DNA of 64,000 nucleotides from Cryptomeria japonica (taxonomy: Eukaryota; Streptophyta; Pinopsida; Cupressales; Cupressaceae). Shown here one piece after another: positions 46,316-57,208 of the stretch. Both the position numbers and the translations under genes were made by a program. The notes beneath the pieces are model-generated. The model ran no database searches, was not told the DNA's origin, and saw only the letters and a list, made by a program, of their open reading frames with translations. How positions within the stretch are numbered: position 1 is the stretch's first letter; each line of letters opens with the position of its first letter. The stretch spans positions 380,577,179-380,641,178 of the forward strand of contig NC_081407.1 of the NCBI RefSeq assembly GCF_030272615.1. Reading direction: 5' to 3'.

Positions 46316-46320
46316 GTGAT
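46316..46320. other. Target-site duplication of gypsy-2, right copy (GTGAT)
   Basis: Identical to 27886-27890. copia-2 LTR sequence continues directly after it. Confidence 0.97.
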
Positions 46321-46506
46321 AAATAATCTGATTAGTGAATTTGCAAAAGTGGTAAATGAAGTGGTAGATCTGATAACTGAGTTGGTTTATATGGTAAATG
46401 ATTTCATATTTGTTATAAGTTTGATTTGGGTTTAAAGTTTCAATTTGTGTTAATACTAATCTTCACCCCCCCTCTCAGTATTAACTGGATCCTCATAGAA
46501 TTAACA
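46321..46506 (+). repeat. 5' LTR of copia-2, right part
   Basis: Continues the LTR interrupted at 27890. It matches 52552-52730, contains CCCCCCTCTCAGTATTAA and ends ATTAACA. Confidence 0.95.
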
Positions 46507-46508
46507 AT

Positions 46509-46520
46509 TGGTATCATATC
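46509..46520 (+). other. Primer binding site of copia-2
   Basis: TGGTATCATATC, two bases after the LTR. It differs from the initiator tRNA-Met site TGGTATCAGAGC at two positions. Confidence 0.85.
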
Positions 46521-46580
46521 TTTGGTTTTGTGTGTGCAGAAAGCCTAACCGCTTGAGGAAAAGATTCTAAGAAAGTCAAG

Positions 46581-47580
46581 ATGATGAAGAAAGAGGGTCC
46601 TAAGTTCAACAAGGATAACTACAAAATTTGGAAAGACAAAATGAAGATCTATATCAAAGGTCTTGGTGCACAATATTGGAAGCAAGTTGAAACAAAATAT
46701 GTTGCTCCTACTACTACTCCTTTGACACCGAATGAACTCAAAGAGAAGCAAGAGAACATGCAAGCCTTAGAAGCTATTGTAAGTACTTTATTTGATTCAG
46801 AATATATTGATGCTCAAGGATTGGAAACTACAGGTGAGGTTTGGGAAAAGTTAGATATAATCTATAGAGGAGATGAGCATGTACAAAGAGCCAAAGAGGA
46901 AAGTTTGATGACACGAGAATGCTTGAAGGAGAAAATATTGCATAGTATGGTCAGAGAATCAAAGAAGTTGTTGGCAACATAAAGAGTGTTGGCGGTAAAA
47001 TAGATGATGAAGCAATAGTAAGTAAAATGATTAGAACTCTTCAACCTCTATATGCTATAAGAGTATCTGCAATCCAAGAACTTAGATCTATTTCAAAGGA
47101 TAAGGTAACTGTTGATTCATTGATTGGTAAGCTTACACCCTTTGAGTTGAATAGTTTTGACAACAGTGTTACTAAATCTAGTGAATCTTCCTTTAAAGTT
47201 TCTATTACCAGTTCATCTGCTAGAAAACAAAAAGATGTATGTCAAAAGCACGAGTGCGGGTCAAGTCATGGAAGTAACCGAGGAAATGAAAACAATGAAG
47301 ATAATGTGATGGAACTTGAGGCACTGTTAGCAAAAAGATTTCCAAGAGGCACTGGTAAGTATAAAGGAAAGCTACCTTTGAAGTGTTTTTCTTGTAGTAG
47401 AACTGGTCATATTGCTGCTAATTGTTCTAATGCTGACAAGAAGGAAAAATTTAGAAAATATAAAGGAAAGGGCAAAAAGAAATGTTATGTTGCAGTAGAT
47501 GAAGGTGTGACCAATGAGGAGTCTAAAGATGAAGATGACAATGAGGAAATTGTGTTTGTAGCCATGAAGGAGGAACTGTC
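46581..47580 (+). pseudogene. copia-2 gag
   Basis: Starts MMKKEGPKFNKDNYKIWKDKMKIYI at 46581, homologous to copia-1 gag. It runs to about 46910 (DEHVQRAKEESL), then shifts frame, and resumes as IDDEAIVSKMIRTLQPLYAIRV from about 46990. The CCHC zinc knuckle CFSCSRTGHIAANC lies near 47385, followed by an acidic stretch. The open frame from 47027 continues into the protease. Confidence 0.93.
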
Positions 47581-49150
47581 ACATGAAAAGGCACTGGTAT
47601 CTCATACAGAGAATAGTGATGAATGGATTATAGATAGTGACTGCTCACACCACATGACCGAAGACAAAAGTAAGTTCATAACTCTTGATGAATTTGAAGG
47701 AGGTGTTGTTAGATTTGAAAATAACTCTCCCTCCATGGTGAAAGGTAAAGGTTCAATCTCTCTAAATGGGAAGAGTAATGTTGATGATGTGTTTTGGGTA
47801 GACGGTCTAAAGCGTAATCTCTTAAGTGTTCAGCTCAATGATAAAGGTTATTTGCTTGAGTTTAAAAATGGAGTCTGCAAAATTTTTGGAGGTAATGGTG
47901 ACCTGATTGCTACCGGGAAGCAAACTAAATGTAACTTATTCCATTTGAATAGTAATGTTAATAATTGTCTAGTTGCAAGAATGGAAGACAATTGGTTGTG
48001 GCATAAAAGATGTTGTCATGTTAATTCTGATAATTTGGTTAAAGTAAGCAAGTCAAGTGTTGTAAGAGGATTGCCAAAAATTATCAAACCGAATAATGTG
48101 ATATGGAAAGATTGTCAAATTGGTAAGATGACCTCTATTTATTTCAAGAGCAAGAATTGTACTTCTAAGAATATTTTAGATTTGGTACATACTGATCTTT
48201 GTGTCCCTATGAGAACAAAGAGTTATTATGGTGATAGGTATTTCATTATTTTTACTGATGACTATTCTAAAATGATGTGGGTTACATTTTTGAAGGAGAA
48301 ATCAAAAGCATTTAGTAAATTTAAATCATTTAAATCTTTGGTTGAAATGAGATCAGTAAGAACTTGAAGTGTTTAAGATCAGACCGGGGAGGTGAATTCA
48401 CATCTGATGAATTTGTTAAGTATTGTGATGAACATGGTATCAAGAGACATATGTCTGCTCTGAGGACACCACAATAGAATGGAATAGTAGAGAGGATGAA
48501 CAAACAATAATTGATGCTGCTAGAACCATGTTATTACAAGGTGACGTATCTAAAATGTTTTGGAGAGAAGTAGTCAGTATTGTTGTATACGTTTTCAACT
48601 GGGTACTAGTAAAAAGAGGTAATAATAAGACACCCTATGAGATATGGTATGGAAAAACACCTTGTGTAAGTTATTTCAAAAAAATTGGAAGTCAATATTT
48701 TATTAAGAAAGATAACTACACTGAGAAATTTGATACAAAATCTGATGAAGGAATTTTTCTTGGTTACTTTTCTAAGAGTAGGGCATATAAATGTTACAAT
48801 AAGAGAACTAAGAAAATTGTTGAAAGTGCTAATGTAAAAGTTGACGATCTATTAGATAAGTCTGAAGGTACAAGCAGATCAAAACCTAATAAGGATAATG
48901 AGGAAAAACTTGTGATAATTGAACCGGAGGCACAAAATAATGAAGAACCAGCAAATGCAGAATTAGGTGCTCAACCGGTAAGCGATGACAGTGAGGAAGA
49001 AAATGAAGAACCTAATGTAGAAGATGTAGAACCCACACAGGAAATGCTTAGATATGTCACATTGAACCATTCACAAGAAAAGATAATTAGTGATAAGAAT
49101 GCAGGTGTGCAAACCAAGAGAAAGATCCGAGAGAACTCATGTTTGATTTT
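47581..49150 (+). pseudogene. copia-2 protease and integrase
   Basis: Protease block WIIDSDCSHHMTED near 47620: the DSG of the active site has become DSD, which should abolish activity. GAG-pre-integrase: LWHKRCCHVNSDNLV and CQIGKMTS. Integrase core: LDLVHTDLCVPM, then a frameshift near 48365, RSDRGGEFTSDEF, a TAG after RTPQ at 48476 and VERMNK. C-terminal part: MFWREVVSIVVYVFNWVLVKR, TPYEIWYGKTP, FLGYFSKSRAYKCYN, then a Glu-rich linker. Confidence 0.92.
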
Positions 49151-50687
49151 TACAATAGAACCCAAGGTAGTTAAAGAAGCATTGAAAGATGATGATTGGG
49201 TTAAAGAAATTAATGAATAATTAGATCAAATTGAGAAGAATTAGACATGGTCACGTGTTCCTAGACTAGGGGATAAGAATATAATTGGAACAAAATGGGT
49301 CTTTAGGAATAAATTGGATGAAGAAGGAAAAATTGTAAGAAACAAAGCAAGGTTAGTCTGAAAAGGGTATGCACAGGAAGAAGGTGAGGATTATGGTGAA
49401 ACATTTTCACCAATTGCAAGATTAGAAGGAGTAAGGATGGTGCTAGCATTTGCTACATATAAAGGTTTCAAAGTTGATCAAATGGATATCAAATCAGCCT
49501 TTCTGAATTGAATTCTAGAAGAAGTATACATTGAACAACTAGATGGATTTTCCTTGATTGGTGATAAAGACATGGTGTGTAGCTTGCATAAAGCACTATA
49601 TGGTCTAAAGTAGGAATCAAGAGCATGGTATGAGAGATTACATGCACATTTGATCAAAATTGGATTTCAACGTAATAGTGAGGACACCAACATTTATTTG
49701 AAGACTGATGGAGACAAGATGCTGATAGCAGAAGTGTTTGTAGATGACATCATTTTTTGTGGAAATGATGATGTGTATGAACTTTGCTGATGAGATGAAA
49801 AAGGAATTTGAAATGTCTCTAATTGGTGAAATAAAGTTCTTTATTGGCTTACAGGTCCAACAATTGGATGGTGGTATCTTTATTTGTTAGACCAAGTATA
49901 TCAAAGAGGCGTTGAAGACTTTTGGTATGGATGACTGCAAACTGGTAGGAACACCGATGGTAGCAGGATGCAAGTTATCAAAGCAAGATGATTCCCTTGT
50001 TGTTAGTGAAAAAGAGTATAGATCTATGATTGGCAAGATAAACTATGTTGTTCATAGTAGACCGGACATTACTCATGTTGTTGGATTAGTGGCTAGATTT
50101 CAAAAAGAGCCCAAGGAGAGTCACATGGTGGTTGTGAAGAGAATTTTTTGGTATCTTTAAGGTACAGTAGACTATGGTTTATGGTATCCCTGCAAAGGAG
50201 ATTTTACTTTGGATGTCTTTACTGATGTTGACTGGGTAGGTAATGTGGATGACCAGAAAAGCACAATCGATGGAGCCTTTCTACTTGGTGGAAGATTAGT
50301 GGCATGAACGAGCAAGAAACAAACATGTGTTCTCAATATACAGCTAAAGCAGAGTATGTTGTTGCATCCATGAATTGCTCGTAGGTAATATGGATGAGAC
50401 ATGTGCTAGAAGGATTCAAGATAGATATGTTTGAAGTAGTGACTATTTATTGTGAAAATACAAGTGCAATAAACATTTCTAAGAATCTCGTACTTCATGC
50501 TAGAACCAAACACATTGAATTGAAGTATCATTTCCTAAGGGAAAGAGTTCAAGAAAAATAAGTGAAAATGGAATATGTGAAGAGTAAAGATCAGTTAGCC
50601 GATATCTTTATTAAGCCCTTACCAAAGGCTACCTTTGAATTTATTAGAGGTAAACTAGGGGTTAGACCCCTACACCGGAAGAACTAG
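49151..50687 (+). pseudogene. copia-2 reverse transcriptase and RNase H
   Basis: RT: DWVKEINE, IIGTKWVFRNKLDEEG, MDIKSAFLN (then TGA), LHKALYGLK (then TAG), catalytic FVDDIIFCG intact near 49740. A frame change lies near 49770. RNase H: KTFGMDDCKLVGTPMV, YGLWYPCKGDF, FTDVDWVGNVDD, SAINISKNLVLHARTKHIELKYHFL and the ADIFIKPLPK block, ending LHRKN and TAG at 50687. At least eight stops. Confidence 0.92.
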
Positions 50688-51077
50688 AATGATGGAGATG
50701 CATAAATCCTATGGATTTCATGTTTATCTTTCACTAAGGATTGATGAAGGTGCAAGCTACTCCTTTGGGGGAGCAACTTGTATGTAAAGCTCTGATTTAA
50801 TGCTCTAATATAATTTTATGATGATGGAAGAGGCAACAACAGAATTGAAGACAAATTATGCATTTACACCTTTGGCATTGTTGTCAAAGGGGGAGAAGAA
50901 AAGAAATCAGATATGGGTGAAGTTGAAGAATATATTGAGAGAAGCATTGGTTAAGGGGGAGAAGACAAAAGGAGGAGAACCGACAGATGATGTGATACCG
51001 ACAAGCTAGTTGTAGATCATGATGTTACTCTGATAGTACATCTGATTGGTGTTTCCATCAATGCCAAAGGTGGAGAG
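50688..51077 (+). other. copia-2 3' untranslated region with several polypurine tracts
   Basis: Four purine-rich tracts: CTTTGGGGGAGC near 50764-50775, CAAAGGGGGAGAAG at 50884-50897, TTAAGGGGGAGAAG near 50953-50966, and CCAAAGGTGGAGAG at 51064-51077 directly before the LTR. The last is the positional PPT but carries a T inside the G run. A 63-codon frame at 50818-51009 is probably chance. Confidence 0.75.
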
Positions 51078-52730
51078 TTTGGCATTTGGCACAAATGATT
51101 CAGGTGATGCCGTTGAAGATGGATGACTGAACTGATAAAGGATAGAAGACTGGGATTTTATGATTAAATGATTTGATCAATTATTTGTGTTGTCATTGAT
51201 GGAAACTGATGTCAAATGATGACTACTGATGTTCCTGATGTTTTGGTTTGTCATTCAAGTCATTTGGTTTGCCGGAAGATAGGGTTTACTGGCAAAGAAC
51301 AAAATATTGTGAATTAGGACTTTAACCGGTAAAGCATAGATGTTTTACTTGAATCGGGTGATCGATGATGATTGGTGATTTGCGGTTTGGAATGTGAGCT
51401 TGTATCATGAAAAGGAGTATCTAACTAGAACCAGAACTTGTGAAGACTACCAGAAGGCTTGTTTCTAATTTTCGATGAAGTTTTGCTAGGGTTTTAGTAG
51501 GGTTTAAGGACTGGTGAAGAAATCATCAAATCGGTAAAGATTTTTGATATGACGGTGATCGACCATGAGTCTACATGAAGGTGGTGACATGACACAACCC
51601 GCATGAATGATTTGATTGTTGTTTTGGCACAATTCAAGAAATAATTTCTTGGGAAATAACGAAACACTTAGTGGAGTGTTTTGAGGTTTTGACTTTGGTA
51701 TAGATCAGATTTTTGTGATGGGTTTCGATCAACCAATGATTGATATTGCATTGTAATTTGATATAATGATCTGTTTATTGGTCACATATGATCTCTTATG
51801 ATTTGTATTGGAATTTCATGATGTAATTAGGGTTTAGTGGCTGACCTAGTTGAGATGGCTATTTAGGATGGCACAGTTGATGTTTATTGTGTCGGTGGTC
51901 TTAAAAGAATGTCTTGAGATATCTAAGAGAGGATAGAGATCTTCTTGAGAGTTGCAAAGTGTTAAGCATAACTGGATCTAATTTAGCAAGCTGAGAAGTG
52001 CAAGTAACATATCACTTTTTCACTGTTGTTCCCTAATAGTTGCAGCAGGTTAAATCCCTTGACTAGGTAGGTCCTAACAGGTGTTAAACATTTAAGTCCC
52101 CTAACAAGGAATCTCTCAAAAAGAGTGGTAAATCTTCACACAAGGTTGATCCTAACAGATCATCAAGCTCCTAACCGGGTTGCTAGGCAAATCCCTTAAC
52201 CGGGCTGCTAGGCAAATCCCTTAACCCAGTGACTCCTAATAGGGCGTATTGTAAGCTCCTAACAAGGTGTACTTCAAAAGAGTACAAATAGAGTATGAAT
52301 TCTTGTGGGTACTAACTCCCACCGCGTTTTTTCCCTATTTGGGTTTCCATGTCAAAAATATGGTGTTCATGTGTGGAATGCTTTTCATGTGATGTTCTTG
52401 TTTATGTTTCATTTCATGCATTATTACTAATTACCGATTATGATAGTTTATCAGAGGTTTATCAAAGGTTACCAATACTGATAATAAGTTGGTAAGTAAT
52501 TAGATTTATATGATTGCTTAAGTGATGGAAAAATTGATAGATGTGGTAAATAATTTGATTAGTGAATTTGCAGAAGTGGTAAATGAAGTGGCAGATTTGA
52601 TAACTGAGTTGGTTTATATGGTAAATGATTTTAGATTTTTTATAAGTTTGATTTGGGTTTAAAGTTTCAATTTGTGTTAATACTGATTCACCCCCCTCTC
52701 AGTATTAATTGGATCCTCATAAAATTAACA
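51078..52730 (+). repeat. 3' LTR of copia-2
   Basis: 1,653 bases; begins TTTGGCATTT (TG decayed to TT) and ends AAATTAACA. It aligns with 26492-27890 plus 46321-46506. The CCACCG...TTTTTTCCC block lies at 52302-52349. Differences from the 5' LTR are many, in line with an old insertion. Confidence 0.92.
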
Positions 52731-53949
52731 CACATGTACCGTGTTGGCAATATTAATGTTTATGCTTGTTTTATTGGCGGTTGAGGCCGCATAACAAAAA
52801 CTTGGTCATGTTTAAAAGTTTTGCAATGACTCTTTAATTTTGTTAGAGGGGCCCACTCTTTGGCGTGGTGGCACGTGAAAGTACCCATGTTGACATATGT
52901 TTATTTCGTAAATGCATGTTTTAATATTTCCAAATGTTTTGCAATGTTTTATGTATTTTTGGTAATGGATACATGTATGGCCCGAAAGATGTTATGTTTA
53001 ATGTGAATATTTATGCGATTTCTTTTGTTATGTTTTTTGTGTGCGGTTGCGCAAGTTTTGTTGGGTAGGGCGATCATGTGTGGGGCCCATGATACGCATG
53101 TTCTATATCACCTTCTGGAACCCGCTCACGTATTGGCTCCTCTCCCCTAATATTTAAATGGTAAAAAAATACATGCACACCCATTTATGGCACTTGGAAT
53201 CATTCGTACTGGCCATGGATTAATGGCTTTAATTGTGAAAGTGAAATTTTTTTATTGTGCATTATTTATTTTTATTTTAAGCTGACAAAAATTGAATTTT
53301 GTGCCTACAATAATTCATATTGACCAATCACATTGCAAATAAATTATTTTTTAAATAACTTTTACTAAAAAATTTATATGTTAACTTTTGAAAATCTAAA
53401 AATTTATTTTAGTTTGAAATTTTTTGAACATTGATTGGTTGGGAAGGACAATAGTTAATAACTATTTAAACCATTTGAAAACATTATGAATGCATAAATA
53501 TCCTGCCATGGCATGAACTAATAAGAGTTTTAAAAAATGATGAAAGGTCAATTCCAACAAATATACTTTGATAGATTAACAAGAACACTTGATTTATACT
53601 CTTAGTCTTCTTTGAAATTAATAGAACAAGGTAGATAAGAAAAGTACTCACCTTCTTGCCATGAGGTTTGTTTCCAACCACTCACTTCTTTCAAATCTAA
53701 GATAGGATCACACTTAGTAAAACATCATCATATACTATCCTTTTAAAAGTTTGCCCATTATGCATTAATACAATTTATCAACAAAGTCATTTTTGCATTT
53801 CTAACTTTATCTTGAAGTATACAAAATTCTATGAGTATACTCAAACCATTTTAATCATGCAACATAATCAAAATGAAGGTCTTATCATAAAATAACTATC
53901 TGAATCATTTGAATCAACTAATCCAACTCAAAGTAGCATCAAAATATAA
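52731..53949. other. AT-rich stretch, no gene recognised
   Basis: Right flank of copia-2. Nothing with coding or repeat structure that I can support; a 65-codon minus-strand frame at 53681-53484 has no recognisable motif. Confidence 0.5.
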
Positions 53950-54650
53950 ATAATTAATTTGCATCTAAAGGTGGGGCCTGACACTTGTTTTGTTGATAGG
54001 ATATACATTCTCTAATATGTTTGAGAGCATCCTCCATTCCTTTCTAATAAAATCTCTCTCAGATCTAATTATAGGTTTTGAAATACCCTTTACGACCAAC
54101 CAAGGGTGTATCATGAAAATATCTCAATATCTTCTCCTTAATCTTGTGCCCTAGTACCAAAAATACTACGTTCTTGTAGTAGATTATCCTATCAACTTGA
54201 ACTATGTCATCCCCCACTAACTCATTTGATATATTAGAGGAAAAAGAGTTCATAGCATATTTTCAAATTGTGGAGACTTTCCAATTAGCAGAAATAGAAG
54301 ATAGAGAACATAGGGTAGGCTTCCTAGAAAGAGCATCAAGAACTACATATTTCTTCCCTTTTATATATTCAATCTCAAAATAATAAGATTGCAATTTACA
54401 CACCTTTTTTTGTTGATGGTTTTTCAAATCCCTTTGGTTCAAGAGGAACTTGAGATTGGTGTGATTTGTTTTAGCTGCAAACTTTTCGCATACCACATAT
54501 TGCCTAAACTTGCCAAGTGCATGCATGATTGCTATCATTTCTTTGTCATAAATGGAATATCCTTCCTCTAGTTGACTCCATTTTGTACTCTCAAAAGCTA
54601 TTGGATGCCCCTTTTCTATTAGGAAAACCCTTATATATTTTGACTTAACT
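53950..54650 (-). pseudogene. Ty3/gypsy RNase H and integrase fragment, chromovirus-like
   Basis: On the minus strand: GHPIAFESTKWSQLEEGYSIYDKEM, then MIAIMHALGKFRQYVV, LKFLLNQRDLKNHQQKKVCKLQSYYFEIEYIKGK and VLDALSRKP, i.e. the RNase H end of a gypsy pol. After a short break comes the integrase zinc-binding part (ILRYFHDTPLVGRKGYFKTY, with Arg for the second His, and ECISCQQNK). No LTRs, no RT and no integrase core are present, so it is a truncated relic. The sequence is of a different lineage from gypsy-1 and gypsy-2 (ALSRKP type). Confidence 0.85.
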
Positions 54651-55243
54651 TATTTAATGGATATTTTGATGAGGATGTTGCTATCTTGAAAAATGAGTTA
54701 ATTGATGAGATGATAATAAGATTATTTGAAATTGAATTATTAACTGTCATTTAATTAAATAGATAAATATTATTTAATTAAATAGATAAATAAGATAATT
54801 ACAACTATAAATTGTTAATAATTAATAATTATTGTGATGTAGTGATTAATGTGATGAATATTTAATACTTTGTAATGAATTGAACTAAATGTTAAGATGA
54901 ATATTTTAGTTTTTGCATCCACTTGTTTTTATGTTTCCCCACAACATGCCACCCAAGGGATGTGGGAGGTATACAAAGGCCAATCTTCCTTTTTCTTTTT
55001 ATAATGATACATCTAATAAGACATGGATTAATATGCTATACGCTATGATGGAAAATTATATCACCAATTGGTTATTCATTATGTATAAAATTTCTTAACA
55101 AATATCAACTAGTAAAATGCTTATATGGATGGAAATATTTCCATAATTATTTACTCTATTACTATCTTCACCACTATTTAGAATCTTTACAAGATAGGTC
55201 TATTTGAGATTTGAGGAAATGTTATGGCCTTCTTAATTTTCAG
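54651..55243. other. AT-rich stretch, no gene recognised
   Basis: No motif found. AATTAAATAGATAAATA occurs twice near 54750-54790. Confidence 0.4.
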
Positions 55244-56193
55244 GGGTAAAAGCACAAAATTGTGTCATGTTTCAGGCCAACTTATCAGCACAAGTGAAAT
55301 TAATTAATTCTAACTAAAAATTAATTTTAGTCAAACATATGGTCTATAGAGATTCATTATAGCTATATTATATATGGGCCACAACTTTTCCAATTGAAAT
55401 TGTCTATTAAATGTCTATTTTATACTAGTTTGGGTCTAATTACCAATTTTATTTTATTTTTTGAAAAAATCAATGATTCAACAACTCCTACTCTTATAAA
55501 TAATATATTTTTTGAAATGTAAAAATACCCTTATAGATCTATAAGTGATTTTTTCAAACAATATATCTTTTATTATTTTAATTAGTTTTTATATTTATTG
55601 AAAGGAGATCATCAACACTAAAATAGAAGGTTGATTATCTTGTAAAGGAAGAATACTAAAGTTTATTTGAAAATTTTGAAAAAAAAATGTACTAGAGAAA
55701 AAAGTCTATGTCAAGGTGATATAATTATTTTCTGATTTGGATAAATAATTAAGAAAAAAGGTGACACCAAATGAAAAGGGTTATATTTCAGTACACACAA
55801 CTTTTTCAAATTTATTGAAAAATATATATACATAAAAAATAGTTAAACATATTTTTTGCACTAAAGTTTCAATTTATCAATATACACAAAAACATTTAAG
55901 GAATAAGGTAAAATTTACTATATAAAGTGTGACGCCTCGTGTAGCTTCAATTTCAACATTTTATCAACAACTAAGCTATAGTGTTTACTTTATAAGAAAG
56001 TATATTCAAATAATTTTTAAATTTTTTTAAAAATTACAAACATAAAATTCACAAAAAAATATACATTTTATTAATTTATATCATTTCAAAATTCAAAACA
56101 TATATTTCACTTTCTATTGATTCAATTTAAAAAGTTGAATTAGCATTGGCCATTTTCTTTATAAATGTGTGACACAACTTTATGCTTTTACCC
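55244..56193. mobile_element. Non-autonomous DNA-transposon-like element with 26-bp terminal inverted repeats
   Basis: Left end GGGTAAAAGCACAAAATTGTGTCA (55244-55267). The right end, read on the minus strand from 56193, is GGGTAAAAGCATAAAGTTGTGTCA, so two mismatches in the first 24 bases. The 950-bp inside is AT-rich with no coding frame. I could not find a clear target-site duplication (left flank TTTTCAG, right flank TTAGTCT), so the superfamily is open. Confidence 0.55.
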
Positions 56194-57163
56194 TTAGTCT
56201 TAATCTTAATCGTGGTGTAGGATATCTTCGCTATATATATGACTAATTAATTGATACATGTCTCATAAAACATTGAGCCTAATATACCTTCACAAGAACT
56301 CTTCCTACATCATGACAACTATGACTTGTTACTCACAATTTTTTCATTGTGTCATTCTTTTGACATATACCTTAATTCAATAAAAAATATATTTTGGTTA
56401 AGGCTAAAATTGGATGGTCAACTTTGCAATTCAAGACAATAATTGTGATGATTATCTAATTATTTCATCCTTCCAAATGATAAGGCATATCTTATTTGAG
56501 AAAAAACATATAGTGTGTGTAACACTTTAGAATTCTGACAATATGAGGAAGAAAATTATTTGATTATGTTTTATGCTAAAAATACATAAATGAAACCATA
56601 TGAGTCCCATTAAATTTAGGCCCTACTTGTGACAATGTACATGTTAGTTGAATTTGTTGACATATTTTTTCATGGAAAAAATTGGGAGACCATTAAGAAG
56701 TTTCACATGTACTAGGTATGATGTCCATAATACCTTGCAACATATCTCCTACAAAGGGACTTTGAGAAGATTTCCCATGTGTCCCTTTTTGAACAAAGAC
56801 TTGTACCCATATCAAAATACACCTCTTGCAAACAAGGAGGTGGTGTACAATGTTAGTGTCACATCACTCTTACAAAAGGGGTGTGTTTAATATTGGTAGT
56901 AAAAATGTTTAGTAGGATATAACATGTTAAGGGGTGTGTTTAATATTTGAAGCCAATGTGTTATAGTGTTTACCACTACGACGACTGACTTTGAAAATGC
57001 GTTCAAATTAACTTGTCTGCCACGGATGATGTTTCTGAACCCTTTGAGACGCAACACAGGAGGGGCAAATTTTGACCCTCAATTTTGTTCTGCTTTGAAT
57101 TGACTTTAACGGCATGGGAACTTTACCCATAAGTGGCCATTGAATTTTGTGCTGTGACCACCT
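56194..57163. other. Upstream region of the receptor kinase gene
   Basis: AT-rich. A frame of 80 codons at 56648-56890 shows no domain. Close to the gene there is a 23-bp direct repeat, AACGGCATGGGAACTTTACCC plus AT, at 57108-57130 and again (two differences) at 57188-57210. Confidence 0.5.
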
Positions 57164-57170
57164 TATAAGT
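57164..57170 (+). promoter_or_regulatory. TATA-like box of the receptor kinase gene
   Basis: TATAAGT in ACCTTATAAGTTC, 45 bases before the ATG at 57209. That would leave a very short 5' leader, so it is only a candidate. Confidence 0.35.
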
Positions 57171-57208
57171 TCTCTTGGAAACATATTAACGGCGTAGGAA
57201 CTTTACCC

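Larger units (their letters stand above)
26492..52730 (+). mobile_element. Ty1/copia LTR retrotransposon copia-2, split by gypsy-2
   Basis: Plus-strand copia element. The 5' LTR is in two parts (26492-27890 and 46321-46506) because gypsy-2 is inserted in it. The 3' LTR is 51078-52730. The internal region (46507-51077) has a PBS, gag, protease, integrase, RT, RNase H and PPT. Removing gypsy-2 and one TSD copy leaves about 7.8 kb. Several frameshifts and stops make it inactive. Flanking sequence gives no clear target-site duplication: the left flank ends CATGG and the right flank begins CACAT. Confidence 0.93.

Noticed and set aside
50818-51009. Small basic protein after copia-2 pol
   Set aside because: Lies over the polypurine tracts and copia-1 has no matching frame.
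26482-52740. A target-site duplication for copia-2
   Set aside because: CATGG on the left and CACAT on the right do not match well enough to call.
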